From: Botryococcus braunii
Taxonomy: Eukaryota; Chlorophyta; Trebouxiophyceae
NCBI GenBank assembly: GCA_002005505.1
Contig: KV908435.1
Span: 108,057-130,556 of the forward strand
Length of the DNA stretch: 22,500 nt
Direction of reading: 5' to 3'
Numbering within the stretch: the stretch's first letter is position 1; each line of letters starts with the position of its first letter. The notes under the pieces were generated by a model that was not told where the DNA came from, did not search any database, and was given only the letters and a program-made list of their open reading frames with translations. Position numbers and translations under genes: made by a program. This document shows positions 1 to 22,500 of this stretch, one piece after another.

Positions 1-199
1 AATTTGTCCCGACAAGTTTGTGTGTTCACAGGTTTAGTGTTTGTGACGACATATCCAGACTTGCAACCAGTTTTAGCGTCTAACTGACAAGACTAGATTT
101 TGTGCAAACAGTATCACCTTTTGTGCAAACAAGATTGGGTGTACGTCTACAGGTCTGTAAAGACAAAAGAAGATGTGGGTTTGTGGGGATTGTGTCTAA

Positions 200-908
200 A
201 GCTCTGCCGAGAGCTTAACCATTTGCGCCGCTAGCTTAGAAATTTTTACCAGGACCTTTAATGTCGGTCCCGCCAGCTACATTCCTTGTGCCAATTGCTT
301 AAGTGTATGTGCCGACCACCTAACAATTCATGCCAACAGCTTGAATGTGTGGCCGCAAGCGTGAATCCTGTTGTGACCTCTATTACGCGTGTGCGGCCAG
401 CTTAAACCTTGTTGCGACCTCTAAATTGTGTGAGTCGCCAGTTTAGGCTTTTGTGCGATTCCCAAACTGTGTGTGCTACCAGCTTAAAAGCTTGTTGCGA
501 CCTCTAAAACGTGTGATTCGCCAATTTACGCTTTTGTGCGATTTCCAAACTGTGTGTGCCGCCAGGCTAAACCTTGTTGCGACCTCCAAAACGTGTGAGT
601 CGCCAGTTTGCGCGTTAATGCAATTTCCAAACTGTATGTGCTGCCAGCTGAAACCTTGTTGCGACCTCCAAAGCGTGTGATTCGCCACTTTAGGCTTTTG
701 TGCGATTTCCAAACTGTCTGTGTGCCGCCTGCTCAAACCGTGCTGCGACCTCTAATAGCGTGTGTGCTGCCAGCTTGAATCTTGCTGCGACCGGCAAAAC
801 ATGTGTGCCGCTGGCTTAAAACCTTGTTGCGACCTCTCAAACGTGTGCGCTGCCCAGCTCAAACGGTTGTGCGGCAGCGAAAGCAGAAGTGCCACCAACA
901 GCAAAATG
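200..908. repeat. ~41-bp minisatellite with 82-84 bp higher-order units
   Basis: The clearest copies start at 366, 408, 491, 573, 655, 739, 781 and 823. Units at 408, 491, 573 and 655 are 82-84 bp long and each contains two diverged ~41-bp halves: one begins CTTGTTGCGACCTC and the other CTTTTGTGCGATTTCC. The units at 366, 739, 781 and 823 are single 42-bp copies. Degenerate relatives can be followed back to about 200 and forward to about 908. The array ends just before the splice acceptor at 922-923, so it lies in an intron of the methyltransferase-like gene. Bases 1-199 contain nothing I can assign. Confidence 0.85.
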
Positions 909-923
909 TGTTTGTGGTGACAG

Positions 924-2021
<1,098 letters not shown>

Positions 2022-2877
2022 CATTTCGGTGGTTTGAGAATGGCATCCAAAGCGCGAGCGACCTCTTTTGTTCATCCTGCCTTCTGTAGCTGCATGGTCT
2101 TGCCAAGGTTGCTTTCGACGTTTCGATGTAGATATTTGACCTTGTTTTGTTGCTGGGTGGCCTTGCCATTGGTGGCCCGCGGCCGTTGTGAATTGGGTTG
2201 CTTTATAGAGAACGCCGCAAGGGGCTTTGCAAGGGACATGCATGCTTACTAATGAATATTGCATGTCAAAGTCCCGTCTCTTTAGTGCTTGCTGCTGAAG
2301 AAGTCTTGCTGGATCCTGGATAGAACTCGCAGATGTGAGTTCAACTGTCGGGTAGAACTTCCGTCTGCTCAACATGAAGTGACAGCGACGTATGTAGCAG
2401 ACGTGAAGTCAACGACCTCAGGCACCATCGTAGCCCTAACACAGAACAAAGTGTCACTACATATTTTTTTCACAGTGTCCCTCCCTCCCCTCCCCTTCCC
2501 CCCCCCCCGGGGGGGTTGCATTCTTTAAAAGAATTTGCGATGAGTGACGTGGCAGTTGCCATTTGGGTAGCGGTTGTACTGTTGACTCAGCTATGCTGAG
2601 CCCTTGGCGCTTCCCAATTGCCTGAGCTCTCCGCGCTCCTTCTCCCTTCTCCTCTTCCTCTCGGGTCCTGAGCTATCATGGGCGAGTCAGACGGACTGAC
2701 GCAGGTCAACAAGAGACTTCCTATCAACACTCTTTGGGCTTTTTATAACACTCTTTGGCAACACGGTTTAAGTTTACAATCATTATCACCCTTTATCAAT
2801 CGGGGCCCGAACTCTCCGGAACCCGAGTACGAAACCCGAAGGGGGTATTGGAAGCACGGAAGGTCTAGTGGATGGCA

Positions 2878-2937
2878 GGTTTCGGGGAGTTTCAAAGATA
2901 GTTTCGTGGAGGTTCAAAGATAGTTTCGGGGAGAAGC
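2878..2937. repeat. Short direct repeat, two copies plus partial
   Basis: A unit near AGTTTCGGGGAG followed by TTCAAAGAT occurs twice in tandem, and its first part appears a third time. There is no gene around it. Confidence 0.7.
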
Positions 2938-2968
2938 AGCGGAGTTTCGCATGGTTCTTCCAGCAGAA

Positions 2969-3003
2969 CGTCACGGGTCGTGACGCATCGTGCGTCACGT
3001 ACG
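2969..3003. repeat. Overlapping palindromes built on CGTCAC/GTGACG
   Basis: CGTCAC at 2969-2974 pairs with GTGACG at 2980-2985. TGACGCA at 2981-2987 pairs with TGCGTCA at 2991-2997. The two palindromes share the middle arm, so only one hairpin can form at a time. TGACG is also the core of bZIP-type binding sites, but nothing here shows that it is used. Confidence 0.6.
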
Positions 3004-3126
3004 GGCACCTGATTCCACGAGATCGGATCGGTAGACCGAAGATGCACCAAGAGGGGAGTCCCTCAGGGAGCCACTCGGACTCAGGGGACGGGTTCCCTTG
3101 GTACCCTGGACTGTGGTCTCGTTGAC

Positions 3127-3226
3127 GAAGAGCCTAGATAGGCAGCTTGACCAGCCAGAAATCCGACTCGGTCCCCGGTCACCTGGTGCTGGTGATCTAG
3201 GCCCTACCTGCCTATCTAGGCTCTTC
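3127..3226. repeat. Perfect 19-bp inverted repeat with 62-bp spacer
   Basis: The left arm GAAGAGCCTAGATAGGCAG at 3127-3145 is exactly matched by its reverse complement at 3208-3226. A smaller inverted repeat, TCACC/GGTGA, lies inside the spacer near 3179-3195. The flanks do not show a convincing target-site duplication. It could be a small terminal-inverted-repeat element, part of a long terminal repeat, or an RNA hairpin. Confidence 0.8.
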
Positions 3227-4545
3227 GGGGAGACATGTATTTGAGGGACGCGCGGGTTTTGTCTGTCATGAGTCAATTGAATACAATCAAGGTAAACAAC
3301 CGTCTGCCTTCAACCAGAACACCCGAGCATTGCTTGTGGTCGAAATATCATTCAATCGTTGCCTGGATTCCTAATTGCTGTGTTGGTGGTACGGGTTTAC
3401 TGCGCTCGTGACCTGATTGCGCGGCCAGTTTGAAAGTTTAGGAGAAACCAGACTGTATCTGGTGTCCTTTGGGAGCGTCTCAATGCTTTTGGTAAAAACA
3501 ATCAGCTGCACGGCTGGTTCAGGGTAAGCGAAGAGGGCCAGGGTGTGCCCGTTGGACTTTCGTGAGGGGTAGAGACTCGGCCCGTTTCCGCCCGGCGAAG
3601 TTGTATCCTCAGCGGTCCAGAGTTTATATTAGTTGCTCTCGTCATGACAGACTTTCGCCAGGTATTTGGCTCTGCTCTGCTATTGGCATGGTTTAAAAAA
3701 CGCTTTTGCCGATCGGCCTGCTAGCCTGTCAGTGTCAGGTTTCGTGGATTGCATAGAAAATGACCAATAGAGGTTCTGCTTGAACATTGAGTACTTTGGC
3801 TAAGCTTTCGACCTGGAGGCATGGAACTCTTGAAGAAGTGGACAGAAATTGGTGCTCTTGGATCACCCTTCACTCTTTAGGGACTGAACTGTGTAGCCTC
3901 AATTGCTGCGTGGTCTGACGACCGCTTCCTATTGCTGTTACTTTCCCATACAATTCCATGTATCTCAGATTTGCAGTTTGCTTAGATCCGCCTATGAAGG
4001 AGTGCCACAGTCGGGGGTAACGCGTGGTTCATAGGCCGGTCGCCCGGCTCGTTGGCATTGTTGAAAACATATCAGCAGTGAGTGCCAAAGTAAGCATGCT
4101 TGTCAGTATATGCTCGACGAATTTCTTTTTGAGGACAGTACTGGCGCGTGCCTGCCCGATCCGGGCCCTCCATACCAGATCTGAAAACCCGTTGACCTCA
4201 GTTCCAAGTACCCTCACCGGTCAACACTCTTATTCTTATTGGATAGAACAACATCTTTGTTGAATGATTGATCAAGATCCCCAGAGATTTCGGTCCTCTT
4301 TTGGCAGTTCTGATTTTGCTGTGTTTTGCCTGGGAAGGGGTCCTCAACCTGGTCAGAGATCTGGGATTATAGACGAGCCATTCCAGCATCATACATGCTA
4401 AGCAATGGGGAGGTGAGGACCACTGGAAGCCTTGGCAGTCAACATGTTTTGGGCTTTTCTGCCTGCAGTCTGACTTCACACAAGTTGCTGCAATGCAAAA
4501 GCCCCCAGAAGTTCAAGGATTTTAATACTTTGCACCCATGTGCAG

Positions 4546-8326
<3,781 letters not shown>

Positions 8327-10097
8327 GTAGGACCCCTGCGCCTCAGTCAAAGGACTGCGCAGATGTTGACCAAAGGCTTGTTCTGGCAAGGTGCCCTTGT
8401 TTGGGATTGGCATCCAGGAACTTCGGGTTTTCAGAGCAAAAGCACCGAAAACTTACGTATTTGTAATCTTTATAGACAAAGAGGCGGAATGGGGAATGGA
8501 GAATGGCAAGCTGAAGCGCATGCAAAGCATGTGTAGCTCTGGCATGCCAGGCATGTGTTCGGCAGAATTTGGAATGCACAGACTGGCCAGCATTTGAGTG
8601 ACTCTTCCTCCCCACGGGGACATAAATGTCCACAGTCAGAAACTGCAGAGAACGAGTGGGGGCTGACAGTGTCGTGAGAAATGTCAGGGTTGGCCTGCCC
8701 CAAACCGACCAATCTAGTTGCAACGATTGTATAATTGGCATTTTGGAGCACAACAGATTTGATACACTGGCTCATCCCATGTGCCAGAAGCTGAGTTGAA
8801 TGTGATCGGGTTGTCAGAGAACAATAAAGTCCCAAAGTGCCATGTTGATCTGACTGCTTGCAGTGTGTGGCATACGCCCGCTGCCTTCCGGGCTTTTCCC
8901 CAGACCATGCGTGGTCTAAATCAAAGGCCGCTGGTCAGTGCACGATATATCGGGCCTGGCCATGCTCCTTTGGAGAACGTTGCCCCCTGCGCAGGCCTTT
9001 TGCAACTTCCCGTCTGGTGGTTGTGAATTTTTCCAGGCATGTAGAACTCGTTGAGTAGACACTCTACCAGGCATGTAGTGTTGTGCACTAATTGCAGAGG
9101 ACACCGGCTGGTTGCAACAGGCTGAAATGGGTGCCTGTTCCTGCTCCAGCTGTATACCACAGGCTGAAAAAATTGATGCCCGGTTCCTGTTCCTGCTCCG
9201 ACAGCAAGGCATGTGCTGGTCAGACATACTTTTGTACAATACTAGCGGCCTCTCATAAAGGATCAAGTTCCTAACGAAGGAATGACATCCATGGCAGGCT
9301 TTGGAACAACTTAACCTTATTCTGACATGGCAAGCGACCTGGATGTGAGCCTACCCGGTCCAGTAGATTCAGAGGCCTGCCTTTATGAGAGTTGCGTGAT
9401 TGAATTTTGTAAATAAATCGAGGAGAAAGGAACAGATAGAGGAAGTGTCTTTGGATTTCCCACACAATCCATATTCGATGTTTGAGGTTAGCCTGCATAT
9501 CGACTGGCACCTGAAGGCAGGCTGGCTGCTAATCAATTAGTTTTGCATTATGTACAGTAATCTTGAATGTTTATACGGTGCCCGTATTAAACTCTAGGCA
9601 GTAGCCTCGAGACAATTCTTCAGGCAAATTGCCATATACTTTAGGCCTGGACACCTGATGCATCACCCCTACCTGGAGATCTACAGGTGATAGTTTTCTG
9701 TTCTGTGGAAAAGTGTCATTTGACACGATCCTTAGGCAGTCCATATGTAAGCATTTCATATGAAAGCAGTTCTGTGCTGCAGACACAATCCCTTCTCTTT
9801 TTCCTACAAAACCGTTGCTGCACTGAATATTTTTCGCAGCTAATTATGTACGTGACATACTCCTCTCATATTGAAGTTGATGTACCATCCCTGTGATGTA
9901 CTGACACGGTCTGCCTGTTCCTCATTGTACCCTCATAGCTTTCCATGACATGCTCCTCAGGTGGTCTTCAATCCCACACAAGCCCAAAACGTGAAGGCCC
10001 TACACATCCACTGGATCAAAATCTATTTTTAACCTGAACTAATCTGACACTAATCTGTGCGAAAAATGGTGGCCATGGATAGGACAGACCCATGATC
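8327..10097. other. Intergenic region between convergent genes
   Basis: This region separates the end of the plus-strand GATA gene from the end of minus-strand ACLA and should hold both 3' untranslated regions. I see no coding exon with recognisable similarity. Small duplications occur: CAGGCATGTAG near 9036 and 9069, and CCTGTTCCTGCTCC near 9135 and 9185. AATAAA occurs at 8823 and again near 9411. If the GTGAGT at 8323 is a real donor, further GATA exons would lie here. Confidence 0.5.
8823..8828 (+). terminator. Possible polyadenylation signal AATAAA
   Basis: A canonical hexamer about 500 bases after the GATA-gene stop. It is a weak call because the hexamer also occurs by chance and many algae use other signals. 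Confidence 0.2.
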
Positions 10098-15407
<5,310 letters not shown>

Positions 15408-15456
15408 CTTCCTTTACCGCGATGCTTGTGCGAAAAAGATTACTCGAACGCTTTCG

Positions 15457-15464
15457 AAACCCTA
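15457..15464 (+). promoter_or_regulatory. Telo-box-like AAACCCTA upstream of ACLA
   Basis: AAACCCTA lies 50 bases upstream of the ACLA start codon, in antisense orientation to the gene. In land plants this motif is frequent near transcription starts of housekeeping genes. Its use here is inferred from position only. Confidence 0.25.
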
Positions 15465-15772
15465 CTATTTCCCTCTATCTCAAACTTACAAAGTCTCAAG
15501 CATGCATGAAGGCCTACGCAGAAAGGGTCTCCTTGGATCTGGCCGCAATGCTTCAAAACCTTCGATCGTTCCTGTTGTTGAAGCTGGAGCTGTCCTTGAC
15601 CAGATACATACAGAAACAGACGCGCTCCACGTGAGCACGGTTTCCACGGATCTCCGAGGGACCGCCGTCCTCGTCAGCAATTTTCGGCTGAGTCAGTAGG
15701 TATATTTTTGGCGGCAGTTACGAGGTAACGTGCGCATGCGGGCTCTGCCAACCTCTCCGGCGACGGCCCGTG

Positions 15773-15782
15773 GGGTTTAGGG
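15773..15782 (-). promoter_or_regulatory. Telo-box-like CCCTAAACCC upstream of ACLA
   Basis: In the sense direction of ACLA this reads CCCTAAACCC, about 370 bases before the start codon and next to a GC-rich stretch (15720-15775). It may be a plant telo-box promoter element or a trace of telomere-like repeat. Confidence 0.25.
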
Positions 15783-16406
15783 TAACCCGTTTAAAACGTA
15801 TCAAAAGGGTTCGAAGGTACCATAACAGAATCGGGATTTACAATTCATGTAGCCTTTCCACTACAAGATTTGTCTTGAAAAACAGAATTCTTTATATGTA
15901 TACGTGTTTCATATCTAGGTATTGAAAATGCTGGAACTTCCAATATGCTGTGATTAGAATTACACGTATTGCAGGTGCAACTTTTGGTGCTGGGAACTGC
16001 TGAACCATCCGAAATGTAGTGGGGTTTGCCGCATCCTCGAGGGGCCTCATTATGTGATTAACCTAATGATGTCACTGGCCATATTGGCCCGCTGCTCGAC
16101 ATGTACAGTCTTGTAGTAAGCGAATGTGTGTGTAATATTGTATGTAAACTCAAAGTTGTAGCATGAATTGCCATATGGCCATCTGCTTCAACTTCCTTTG
16201 CACCGGAATGACTTGTGCATATGTGCTGCCCATTGTACAATGTGCTGGAACCCTACACCCCAAGCCGTTCCATGATTTGTCTTCCACCCTGCACAAGCTA
16301 CTCAAGCTTGCAGAAGTTAACGCCCTTTCGCCTGTATACATTGGAACTCTGATTACATTTGAAGACACAATGCCAATCAGAGCCCTCCTCGACCACAGCT
16401 GCTTGA

Positions 16407-17252
16407 TCAACCAAGACCGCAAGATAAGAACCGTACAAGTGACATCAACCAAAATTCAAAACGTAAGGTAGAATGGCCATGAGAGGGTGAGTTGCAAGTG
16501 GCATGACTCAGAGGAGATACTTTAAGTACAGATGTGGTGGTTTTCAAGCAGGGGGCAGAGCAAGGTGGGAGGAAGGGACAAATGACGTGCATTCTCCATC
16601 CTTGCTCATTAAAGAAGGCGAGCAGGTAATATATGGGACTTGTCAGGGCAGGGCCAGCAAAAGCTGTTTGGAACACTGACAGCCTGTCAGTGACAGGACG
16701 TGCAGCAGAAGCGCAAAGGGAGGGCAGGGAAACGCTAAAAGGACGCGGGGGGCACGTGCAAGGGCCACTTAAAGAGCGGGAGGCAGTCGGGATTCTAATC
16801 CCAGAGAACGGCAGGTGTGGACTGGCAAAACAAACATGACAAAAGGTCTTGCGGAACACTAGTGGTTGGAGCCAGAGGACAGAGAAGCGGAGAAGTGGCC
16901 TCAACAGGGATGGAAGCCGGGATAGCACATTATTCAGGGGATATGATGACCAATCTGGCGCTATCGCATAGGAAAAGCTATCTAATGAGTCAGCTTGACC
17001 ATGGCAAAAGAGATGCAGGCATGATCCTGGCACCTTGAGATTGGACAAACACCCCGTTCCATTACAGTGGGGTTGGTATAGCTGGTGCACCCTGAAACCT
17101 AAAATCTCAACAACTACAAGCCAAAACAGAGGTACAGCCCTTGGCAAGAGGGACGTGACATCATGACCACATGACCACCACCTTGTTTTTTCTGTGACAC
17201 ACAATGCTTTGCGCTTCCTGTTTGGAAACCTTTCAGAAATATGGTATTCCAA
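16407..17252 (-). CDS. Unrecognised 281-codon open reading frame, doubtful
   Basis: An ATG-initiated frame of 281 codons without simple repeats, starting about 250 bases after the coiled-coil gene's stop and on the same strand. It is rich in Ser, Leu, Pro and Cys, with no domain, signal peptide or family I recognise. It could be an intronless gene, part of a degraded element, or the mirror of a purine-rich opposite strand that happens to lack stop codons. Confidence 0.15.
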   Translation of the reverse strand: MEYHISERFPNRKRKALCVTEKTRWWSCGHDVTSLLPRAVPLFWLVVVEILGFRVHQLYQPHCNGTGCLSNLKVPGSCLHLFCHGQADSLDSFSYAIAPDWSSYPLNNVLSRLPSLLRPLLRFSVLWLQPLVFRKTFCHVCFASPHLPFSGIRIPTASRSLSGPCTCPPRPFSVSLPSLCASAARPVTDRLSVFQTAFAGPALTSPIYYLLAFFNEQGWRMHVICPFLPPCSAPCLKTTTSVLKVSPLSHATCNSPSHGHSTLRFEFWLMSLVRFLSCGLG

Positions 17253-17507
17253 ATGGGCTTCCTCACTTCCTTAAGTCATTCTGACGCACGTGTGGTACAA
17301 GTCAACTACAATACCCAGCCCAGAAGATTCCCACCGAGCTCTTGAACACCAGACATCCTGCAAGCCTTTACATTTCCCCCTTAAAATCACGAGTCAACCA
17401 CTTTACAAAAAAAGGACCCACAGACAGGTGCCGGCTGTCCCATACAGGACTGGGAAGTTCTCAATACCAATGGCAAGGGCATAGAAAAACGTGGCTGCCA
17501 CTGGGAC

Positions 17508-21537
<4,030 letters not shown>

Positions 21538-22132
21538 AAAAGGAGTCCTAGAACGCAAAGAAAACCGCTAGGTCCAGATATGAGATAATCAATTCACCAG
21601 CATGGAATGAGACATTCATTCTCAGACGAACTTATGACCTGAGGGTAGCCGCGCGATGGCGGTCGGGCTTCGGACGTCAAGACTGATGGACAGATGTGGC
21701 ATCACCAAAACAAATGCTGAGTATCCAGTCTCTTTGAAATTGTTTGACTCCGAATTATAGGGAAATGTTCGTATCCCCAAGAAAAGCAGCTTAGAAAAGC
21801 ATTTGAAATCCAGTCCAAGGTCCTACTAGGTATGCCTTCGACATCCGGCAGGTTTCTAGTCACTCGAGTCAATGACTCATCATGACTGATGTGGGTAAGT
21901 CCGCGCAAGGCGGAAAGCAATACGAAGGCGAAAGGTAAAATCCAGGCGAAATTAGAGGGAAGGACACAAGGTTTAAAACCCCCAGGCAGGGAGAAAAATG
22001 TCATGAAGGTCATCAAAATGCTTCAAACATCAAAGGTCCTGCCTCATTAAGGAGGATCTTCAAATATGCGAAAGTTGCCCCATGTATGGTACTACAAAGT
22101 CAAAATCCCATGTCAGCACAACAACGTTCGAG

Positions 22133-22133
<1 letters not shown>
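21538..22133. other. Upstream region of the coiled-coil gene
   Basis: It probably holds the promoter and non-coding 5' exon(s) of the minus-strand coiled-coil gene, joined at the possible acceptor at 21548-21549. A 104-codon minus frame at 21702-22016 has no similarity I recognise. Nothing else is supported. Confidence 0.4.
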
Positions 22134-22187
<54 letters not shown>

Positions 22188-22273
22188 ACACACACACACA
22201 CACTCACACACTCACTCTCACTCTCCCTCCTCCTCCCTCCCTCCCTCCCCCCCCCTCTCTCTCTCTCTCTTCC

Positions 22274-22366
<93 letters not shown>

Positions 22367-22374
22367 TCTCTCCG
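22134..22374 (+). repeat. (CA)n(CT)n compound microsatellite
   Basis: CA repeats from about 22134 to 22202 pass through CTC/CCTCC runs and C runs into a long (CT)n of over 40 units, to about 22374. The remaining 126 bases of the window contain no recognised feature. Confidence 0.95.
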
Positions 22375-22500
22375 CCCTGGCAAACTCCATGTCTAAGGCC
22401 ACATGGTTCATTAAACAGTTACATAACAGAAGGCCATAAGCCAACCCCTAAAACTGTAGCACTAGATATGGACGCTCGAGCACGGCATTTAGAATAAAGA

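Larger units (their letters stand above)
2022..4545. other. Intergenic or unresolved region with no recognised gene
   Basis: After the stop codon at 2021 I find no frame with recognisable protein similarity. Part of 2022-2530 is probably 3' untranslated sequence of the upstream gene. A C11G8 tract lies at 2498-2516. Bases 2640-3420 have a mixed, GC-richer texture with direct and inverted repeats and may be a degraded mobile element, but I see no paired long terminal repeats, target duplication or polymerase motif. The missing first exon(s) of the GATA gene should lie in 3300-4545, but I could not choose a start codon. Confidence 0.5.
15408..17507. other. Region between ACLA (5' side) and the coiled-coil gene (3' side)
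   Basis: It should contain the ACLA promoter and leader and the 3' untranslated region of the coiled-coil gene, since both genes are on the minus strand. No exon with recognisable similarity was found. TGTAA, a polyadenylation signal in many green algae, occurs on the minus strand at 17368-17372, about 136 bases after the coiled-coil stop. Confidence 0.5.

Noticed and set aside
453..736. Small frames on both strands in the 41-bp minisatellite
   Set aside because: They repeat with the array and lie in an intron; no independent coding signal.
2640..3420. Possible solo long terminal repeat
   Set aside because: The texture is suggestive, but I could not find matched ends, a target duplication or a primer-binding site.
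4469..4512. Possible extra GATA exon before 4546 (reads SDFTQVAAMQKPPE)
   Set aside because: It would need a 33-bp intron to reach 4546, too short to be credible, and there is a stop if it is read through.
16163..16471. Plus-strand frame with a phrase like a retroviral-type aspartic protease core (IRALLDHSCLI)
   Set aside because: The catalytic Asp-Ser/Thr-Gly is not present, and no reverse transcriptase, integrase or terminal repeats lie nearby; the likeness is too short to support a mobile element.

Overview
The window is nuclear DNA of a eukaryote, most likely a green-lineage (Viridiplantae) alga or plant. No bacterial-style gene is present. Four spliced genes can be rebuilt by reading frames across GT..AG introns. 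Support for the lineage comes from a plant-type separate ATP-citrate lyase alpha subunit (rather than the single fused animal enzyme), a plant/fungal-spacing GATA zinc finger, and an exon resembling the C-terminal domain of the Rubisco LSMT/SETD6 family. The species cannot be named from this sequence.

Layout. (1) About 200-2021, plus strand: the last two exons of a probable SET-domain lysine methyltransferase. They follow an intron filled with a ~41-bp minisatellite and are separated by an intron holding a long purine tract and (AC)30(AG)33. (2) 2022-4545: no gene recognised; a perfect 19-bp inverted repeat and palindromic CGTCAC motifs lie here. (3) 4546-8326, plus strand: ten phase-compatible exons of a GATA zinc-finger protein (N-terminus not located), about 614 residues, with a long unrecognised C-terminal part. 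(4) 8327-10097: intergenic space between convergent genes. (5) 10098-15407, minus strand: a complete seven-exon ACLA gene, 424 codons, the best-supported gene here. (6) 15408-17507: upstream of ACLA, with plant telo-box-like motifs and one long unexplained open frame. (7) 17508-21537, minus strand: an eleven-exon coiled-coil protein of about 498 residues, containing four consecutive exons of exactly 117 nt and ending in a short hydrophobic tail. (8) 21538-22500: no gene, ending in a (CA)n(CT)n block.

The main oddity is the density of simple repeats, mostly inside introns: (AC)n, compound (AC)n(AG)n, C or G runs, and several 26-105 bp tandem duplications. One (GT)n tract touches an ACLA splice donor, and another borders a tandemly copied GATA-gene exon whose first copy is frameshifted. 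The four genes have no obvious shared pathway. I found no rRNA, tRNA, CRISPR, or intact transposon gene. All exon models are manual and lack transcript support.
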